From contig JAVBMT010000033.1 in the NCBI GenBank assembly GCA_031552195.1, forward strand, positions 1 through 16,064: 16,064 nt of DNA, given 5' to 3'. The first letter of the stretch is position 1; each line of letters begins with the position of its first letter. Origin of the DNA: JAVBMP01 sp031552195. GTDB lineage: Bacteria; Desulfobacterota; Desulfovibrionia; Desulfovibrionales; Desulfovibrionaceae. The notes under the pieces were generated by a model. That model did not search any database, was not told where the DNA came from, and saw nothing but the letters and a program-made list of their open reading frames with translations. Of the stretch, positions 12,805-16,064 are shown piece after piece. The translations under genes and the position numbers were made by a program.

Positions 12805-13968
12805 TTACGCGCTGAAATGATCAAAGCCCCGGCCAGCCCCGCATTCCGCGAAAGATTTTCCGTTGCATAACAACCCCGGCCGCGTGGAGACAGCGCCAAG
12901 GCGGAACAGGCCTGGAACGGAGTTTTCAAGTTCGCCCCAGCCCTCAGGCGGGCAGGTGCCTATCAGCAAATAGTCCTCTCCGCCCAGCAGGGCCGAGGCA
13001 AGGGCCGGGGAAGAGAGTTCCGGGGAGGAAGGCGCGGGGGCCGGCGCTTCGAAACGCGGGGTGGGAAATTGCCCCGCGCATTGCGCATGCGGGCATTCAG
13101 GTTCCTGTGAAATGAAAAGCTCCGGGTGCAGCAGGCCAGGCCCTATGTCCAGTTCCGCGCCGAATTCCGCTCCTTCCGGGCGGTTGCCGTTCAGCAGGCG
13201 GGGCAGGTCGCGGGCCAGGCCGTCGGAAAGATCCATCAGCCCAAGCGGGCGGACGATAAGGCCGGCAGCCTGGGCGCGGGCGCTGAAGCGGGCCAGGGCC
13301 TGCCCTTGTTCCAACAGGGGCAGGGGGGCCAGGTGCGCGGCGCAGGAAAGCGGAAACAATTCGCGCGGCAAGCCGCCCTCAAGCGCCAACAGGCCGCGCC
13401 GGGCCAGGCCTAGGCGAAGGAAGCCGCCCTCAAGCGGGTTCTGGGCCAAAAAAATTACGTCGCCCGCCCGGGCCTCGCCCCGGCGCAGGAAAACCCCTTC
13501 CGTTGCCGCGCCCCAGATGCTTATGGCAAAACCCAGCCGCCCGTCCGGGCTTCCGGAAAGGTCGCCCCCGCTTAAAACAAGCCCATGCTCGCAAGCCAGG
13601 CCCGACATGCCCTGAAACAGTCTCTCCGCCTCGCTTTCACCGAAAGAAGACGGAAGGATCAGGCAGAGCGAAAACCCCAGCGGCGCGGCCCCGGCGGCCG
13701 CGAGGTCGCTCAGGTTCACCGCCAGGGCTTTATGCCCTATTTCTTCCAGGGAAAAGTAGGAACGCCGGAAGTGCGCGTCTTCCAGAAACAGGTCGCTGGA
13801 AAAAGCCACCAGGGGAGGAAGGGCGAGTTCGGCGCAGTCGTCGCCCCGCCCAAGGCGCAACGAGGGATGGGCATTGGGAAAAAACCGGTTCAGCAGCGCG
13901 AGAACGGCGTCTTCAGAACGCAGGGGCCGTTCAGCCGTGCCCCCCGAAGCCGCGTTTTCCTTTCGCAT
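12805..13968 (-). CDS. thiL: Thiamine-monophosphate kinase
   Basis: 387 aa, longer than the usual 320-350. ThiL phosphorylates thiamine monophosphate to thiamine diphosphate in the cytosol. Motifs in order: GDD (42-44), SSDLFLEDAHF (57-67), HKALAVNLSDLAA (79-91), GGD (134-136), LMDLSDGLARDL (245-254) and GGEDY (329-333). The extra length is an N-terminal tail and a Pro/Ala/Ser-rich insertion (about 285-322) with two Cys, just before the GGEDY block. The frame extends up to 14016, but the ATG at 13968 sits one base after the hydrogenase-protease stop (TGA-A-ATG) with GGAG upstream, so termination-reinitiation coupling is likely. The pairing with a hydrogenase protease gene has no obvious pathway logic. 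Confidence 0.92.
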   Translation of the reverse strand: MRKENAASGGTAERPLRSEDAVLALLNRFFPNAHPSLRLGRGDDCAELALPPLVAFSSDLFLEDAHFRRSYFSLEEIGHKALAVNLSDLAAAGAAPLGFSLCLILPSSFGESEAERLFQGMSGLACEHGLVLSGGDLSGSPDGRLGFAISIWGAATEGVFLRRGEARAGDVIFLAQNPLEGGFLRLGLARRGLLALEGGLPRELFPLSCAAHLAPLPLLEQGQALARFSARAQAAGLIVRPLGLMDLSDGLARDLPRLLNGNRPEGAEFGAELDIGPGLLHPELFISQEPECPHAQCAGQFPTPRFEAPAPAPSSPELSSPALASALLGGEDYLLIGTCPPEGWGELENSVPGLFRLGAVSTRPGLLCNGKSFAECGAGRGFDHFSA

Positions 13969-13969
13969 T

Positions 13970-14473
13970 TCAGTCCGCTCCGGTTTTCTTGCTGATCTTG
14001 CAACCCATTTTTTCAAGCTCGTCCGCCACTTTTCCGCAAAATTCCGGCATCTTCGACTTGATCAGTTCCGTCGGCTCTATGCCCAGGCTCTGCCAGTCCA
14101 GCGGCTCCATGCCCAGCACCACGCCCTCCGGCTTTTTGCCGGACATTTCGCAGATGACCAGCGCGTCAGCCAGATCAACCTGGTGCATCGAATCGGAAAA
14201 ACCCAGACTTTTACGCATGCCCTGGTCCAGCAGCCTGTACATGGTGCCCGGCTCATGCCCGCCGAGAATGGCGTCAAGCACCACCACACGGTCGCATTCC
14301 TGCAAGTGGTGTATAAGGTGCATGCCGAGTGTGCCGCCGTCCAGCAAGGTAACGTTTTCCGGGAAGTCGTAGAGCCGTTCAAGCATCTGCACTGCGTATA
14401 CGCCGAGGCCTTCGTCGGTGAGCAGCACGTTGCCTACGCCCAGAATCAGAATGCGCGGGGGCTGATTTTCCAT
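13970..14473 (-). CDS. hyaD: NiFe-hydrogenase maturation protease (HyaD/HybD family)
   Basis: 167 aa. These endopeptidases clip the C-terminal tail of the hydrogenase large subunit after nickel insertion. The three residues that bind the nickel probe in HybD are conserved: E21 in GVGNVLLTDEGLGV, D67 in VVVLDAI and H97 in SMHQVDLADAL. The N-terminal VGN motif and glycine-rich loop are intact. No hydrogenase structural gene lies in the window, so its client is encoded elsewhere. Upstream GCGAGA gives a modest ribosome-binding site. The stop codon is one base from the thiL start, so both form one transcript. The exact paralogue (HyaD, HybD, HynD or HysD) cannot be assigned without its partner hydrogenase. 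Confidence 0.93.
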   Translation of the reverse strand: MENQPPRILILGVGNVLLTDEGLGVYAVQMLERLYDFPENVTLLDGGTLGMHLIHHLQECDRVVVLDAILGGHEPGTMYRLLDQGMRKSLGFSDSMHQVDLADALVICEMSGKKPEGVVLGMEPLDWQSLGIEPTELIKSKMPEFCGKVADELEKMGCKISKKTGAD

Positions 14474-14514
14474 AATATCTCGCTTGCGTTAGTTGTATTA
14501 AGGTTACCGCAGGC

Positions 14515-14543
14515 ACAATAAATAATTTTGCCCGTTATTACAA
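14515..14543 (-). promoter_or_regulatory. Candidate sigma-70 promoter for hyaD-thiL
   Basis: On the minus strand TTGTAA (14543-14538), a 17-bp spacer and TATTGT (14520-14515), about 40 bp upstream of the protease start, in the gap shared with lpxC. Confidence 0.45.
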
Positions 14544-14619
14544 CCGCCCCCCGTTCCGGCTATGCCTAAAAACACACAAGTGGCCTAAAAGTCACAGAAA
14601 TGTAACTCAAACGCCAGAG

Positions 14620-14648
14620 TTCAACTTAATAATATCAGCATGTTATAC
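14620..14648 (+). promoter_or_regulatory. Possible alternative sigma-70 promoter for lpxC
   Basis: TTCAAC (14620-14625), 17 bp and TTATAC (14643-14648). It would start transcription near 14655, just upstream of the -24/-12 element, and could give a basal level of the essential lpxC transcript. The -35 match is weak. Confidence 0.3.
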
Positions 14649-14660
14649 CGCCAAATAGTT

Positions 14661-14675
14661 TGGCATTTTTCTTGC
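14661..14675 (+). promoter_or_regulatory. Sigma-54 (-24/-12) promoter of lpxC
   Basis: TTGGCATTTTTCTTGCT contains TGGCAT (14661-14666), 5 bp and TTGC (14672-14675), with the exact RpoN spacing and a T tract between the elements as in many strong sigma-54 promoters. The predicted start near 14687 leaves a leader of only about 12 nt, which still includes the GGAGG ribosome-binding site at 14690-14694. An 8-bp direct repeat GCCTAAAA (14564-14571 and 14583-14590), roughly 100-120 bp upstream of the start, lies where enhancer sites are usually found. Confidence 0.7.
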
Positions 14676-14698
14676 TGTGAGTGGCGCGTGGAGGACAT

Positions 14699-15670
14699 AT
14701 GAATCAGTTCACGATCGCGAACCCCGTCCAATGCTCCGGCATAGGGCTGCACAGCGGCAAGATGGTCAACATGACCCTCAGGCCCGCGCCCGTAGACAGC
14801 GGCATACGCTTTTACGCCGTTCCGGGCGGCGACGAAAAAGGAAACACGCTTTCCAGAAAGTCGCACTGCATAACCCCGGCCCCGCAATCGGTCATCGCCA
14901 CCGGTCTGGCCACCACCCTGGGCAACGGTGAAATCTCCATCTCCACGGTCGAACACCTTCTGGCGGCCCTGCGCGGCTTGGCCATAGACAATATACGCAT
15001 TGACGTCGAGGGCGGGGAACTGCCCATCATGGACGGAAGCGCGGCTTCGTTCGCGTTGCTGCTGAAAAAGGCCGGTTTCAAGCGGCAGGCCGCCCCGCGC
15101 AAGGTTTGGCGCATACGCCGCCCGGTTTCTTGCAAAAGCGGGGAAAAATCCATTCAGGCCAAACCCCATGACGGGTTTTTTGTGGACTATACGATCAACT
15201 TCCCCCACCCCGCCATAGGCGCACAGCGCCTGGCCCTTGAAATAACCCCGGAAACCTTCGCGGAAATAGCCAAGGCCCGCACTTTCGGCATGCTGCGCGA
15301 CGTTGAGATGATGAACGCTAACGGCCTGGCCCTCGGCGGTTCGCTTGACAACGCCATCGTGCTTGACGACCACGGCGTGATCAACCGGGAAGGCCTGCGC
15401 TTTCCCGATGAGTTCGTGCGCCACAAGATACTTGACTTCGTCGGCGACATGGCCATGCTGGACCTGCCCTTGCAGGGGCATTTCGTGGTATCCTGCTCAG
15501 GCCACGCCCTTAACAACCAGTTTTTGCGCACTGTGGCGGAAAACGCCGCCATTTATCTCAGCAAAGAAGTTCTGGAAACCCCCGTTCCGCAAAGCGCGCG
15601 CCGCCCGGCGGCCGAGCCCGCCCCGCTTCCCCAGATGGGAGTCTCCCGAGGCAGAGTGCCCGCCTTGTAA
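14699..15670 (+). CDS. lpxC: UDP-3-O-acyl-N-acetylglucosamine deacetylase
   Basis: 323 aa. LpxC removes the acetyl group from UDP-3-O-acyl-GlcNAc, the committed step of lipid A synthesis, using zinc in the cytosol. Zinc ligands H86 (STVEHLLAAL), H242 and D246 (RHKILDFVGD), catalytic E85 and H269 (SGHALN) align in order with the E. coli enzyme's H79, H238, D242, E78 and H265. The frame opens at a GTG at 14681, but GGAGG at 14690-14694 marks the ATG at 14699 as the start. The C-terminal tail after about residue 290 is Ala/Pro-rich and not conserved. It is preceded by a sigma-54-type promoter and is followed by a micro-ORF and a terminator, so it is mono- or bicistronic and separated from other lpx genes. 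Confidence 0.96.
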   Translation: MNQFTIANPVQCSGIGLHSGKMVNMTLRPAPVDSGIRFYAVPGGDEKGNTLSRKSHCITPAPQSVIATGLATTLGNGEISISTVEHLLAALRGLAIDNIRIDVEGGELPIMDGSAASFALLLKKAGFKRQAAPRKVWRIRRPVSCKSGEKSIQAKPHDGFFVDYTINFPHPAIGAQRLALEITPETFAEIAKARTFGMLRDVEMMNANGLALGGSLDNAIVLDDHGVINREGLRFPDEFVRHKILDFVGDMAMLDLPLQGHFVVSCSGHALNNQFLRTVAENAAIYLSKEVLETPVPQSARRPAAEPAPLPQMGVSRGRVPAL

Positions 15671-15726
15671 CGCAAGGCCTGAACGCAACGGCAAAAAGCC
15701 GCTGCACAAACGCTGGAGCCTTTGAA

Positions 15727-15786
15727 ATGATAAAATTTCTTTCCACCCTTTTCATTCTTTTGGCTTCCGCCTCTGTGGCTTTTTAG
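15727..15786 (+). CDS. Micro-ORF encoding a signal-peptide-like 19-residue peptide
   Basis: The frame reads MIKFLSTLFILLASASVAF and then TAG. GGAG eight bases before the ATG gives a good ribosome-binding site, and the peptide has a basic start, a hydrophobic core and an ASA/SVA cleavage-like end. It lies 56 bp after lpxC, before the shared terminator. The last codons read GCT TTT TAG; moving back one base at the T run continues the frame as L-VTPAEAPDFELLIKC and stops at 15833, giving 35 residues. It may be a leader peptide, a tiny membrane protein, a frameshifted product or a gene remnant. No family is recognised. Confidence 0.4.
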   Translation: MIKFLSTLFILLASASVAF

Positions 15787-15831
15787 TCACACCGGCCGAA
15801 GCTCCTGATTTCGAGCTTCTTATAAAATGTT

Positions 15832-15867
15832 AAAAGCGGCTTGCCGGAAAGGCAAACCGCTTTTTTT
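15832..15867 (+). terminator. Intrinsic terminator of the lpxC unit
   Basis: AAAAGCGG (15832-15839) pairs with CCGCTTTT (15857-15864), with an inner TTGCC/GGCAA stem (15841-15845 with 15851-15855) separated by one mismatch. Seven T follow the stem (15861-15867). Confidence 0.9.
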
Positions 15868-15889
15868 GCATGTTTTCTTTGAAGATGCC

Positions 15890-16043
15890 TCGTTGGCTAG
15901 TGTTTGTTTGCAAAACAAACACTAAAAAATCCGTCAGGATTTTGCGCCACTACAGGTGGCGTGAGTTGGCTGTAAACCACGCTTTTCAGCCAACGATCTT
16001 TGCAAAAATATCCTTTAAAATTATTTGTGGAATTTTTGCAATC
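15890..16043. repeat. AT-rich cluster of consecutive perfect hairpins with alternative pairings
   Basis: No credible gene is seen in the last 200 bases. Instead five inverted repeats follow one another: 15898-15909 with 15913-15924 (12 bp, 3-nt loop), 15926-15932 with 15937-15943 (7 bp), 15945-15950 with 15956-15961 (6 bp), 15965-15972 with 15987-15994 (8 bp) and 16000-16009 with 16032-16041 (10 bp). In addition TCGTTGGCT (15890-15898) is an exact complement of AGCCAACGA (15988-15996), so the fourth hairpin competes with a long-range stem enclosing the first three. This could be a structured RNA, a REP/MITE-like element or a recombination site; the right edge cuts the context. Confidence 0.7.
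15924..15943 (-). terminator. Possible minus-strand terminator within the hairpin cluster
   Basis: Read on the minus strand, AAAATCC, a TGAC loop and GGATTTT are followed directly by further T, giving a run of six. The stem is GC-poor, but a transcript entering from beyond the right edge could end here, after the preceding 6-bp GC-rich hairpin at 15945-15961. Confidence 0.35.
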
Positions 16044-16064
16044 AGACAATAGAAGCTTTTCACC

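Noticed and set aside
14681..14698. GTG start that would lengthen LpxC by six residues
   Set aside because: GGAGG would then lie inside the coding sequence; it is correctly placed for the ATG at 14699, whose N-terminus matches LpxC proteins.
15890..16043. CRISPR array
   Set aside because: The hairpins differ from each other in sequence and length and are not separated by spacers of constant size.
15870..16052. 60-codon open frame at the right end
   Set aside because: It lies across the hairpin cluster, has no ribosome-binding site and its composition is dictated by the inverted repeats.

Overview
The window looks like a chromosomal segment of a Gram-negative, strictly anaerobic deltaproteobacterium of the Desulfovibrio type. 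This is inferred from gene content, not from a phylogenetic marker: a secreted CbiK-type cobaltochelatase (the periplasmic CbiKP form is known from Desulfovibrio vulgaris), anaerobic cobalamin synthesis, a NiFe-hydrogenase maturation protease, LPS synthesis (lpxC), GC-rich coding sequence and two sigma-54-type promoters. I see no transposase, integrase, phage gene or CRISPR array.

Layout. 1-2240: a C-rich low-complexity end, a promoter, a cobalamin riboswitch with an intrinsic terminator, then the overlapping pair cbiK (exported) and cbiL, closed by a 25-bp perfect inverted repeat. 2241-2898: a leader and a PilZ (c-di-GMP receptor) gene. 3091-4291, minus strand: a LOG-family nucleotide hydrolase followed by tadA. 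4487-6415: an exported N-acetylmuramoyl-L-alanine amidase with a duplicated TPR-like module. 6502-6659: tRNA-His with its own promoter and terminator (minus). 6697-8469: murA and a small membrane-anchored YbjQ-like protein. 8510-11734, minus strand: an unknown Cys-rich protein, an OsmC/Ohr-type thiol peroxidase, dihydrolipoyl dehydrogenase (lpdA) and the lipoyl carrier gcvH, all in one direction. 11946-12789: a lipoprotein gene behind a textbook -24/-12 (sigma-54) promoter. 12805-14473, minus strand: a hydrogenase maturation protease translationally close-coupled to thiL. 14661-15867: lpxC behind a second -24/-12 promoter, then a micro-ORF and a terminator. 15890-16043: an AT-rich cluster of consecutive perfect hairpins with alternative pairings, running to the window edge.

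How the genes fit together. Three themes stand out. Cobalamin synthesis (cbiK, cbiL) is under B12 feedback. Cell-envelope construction and remodelling is represented by the amidase, murA, lpxC and the lipoprotein; the last two appear to be under sigma-54 control and so under enhancer-binding activators encoded elsewhere. The third is the minus-strand redox block: lipoyl-dependent reduction of Ohr/OsmC peroxidases by Lpd plus a lipoylated carrier is established biochemistry, and here all three parts lie together without gcvT or gcvP. This makes a self-contained lipoyl-dependent peroxidase pathway, with an extra Cys-rich partner, the most interesting hypothesis in the window.
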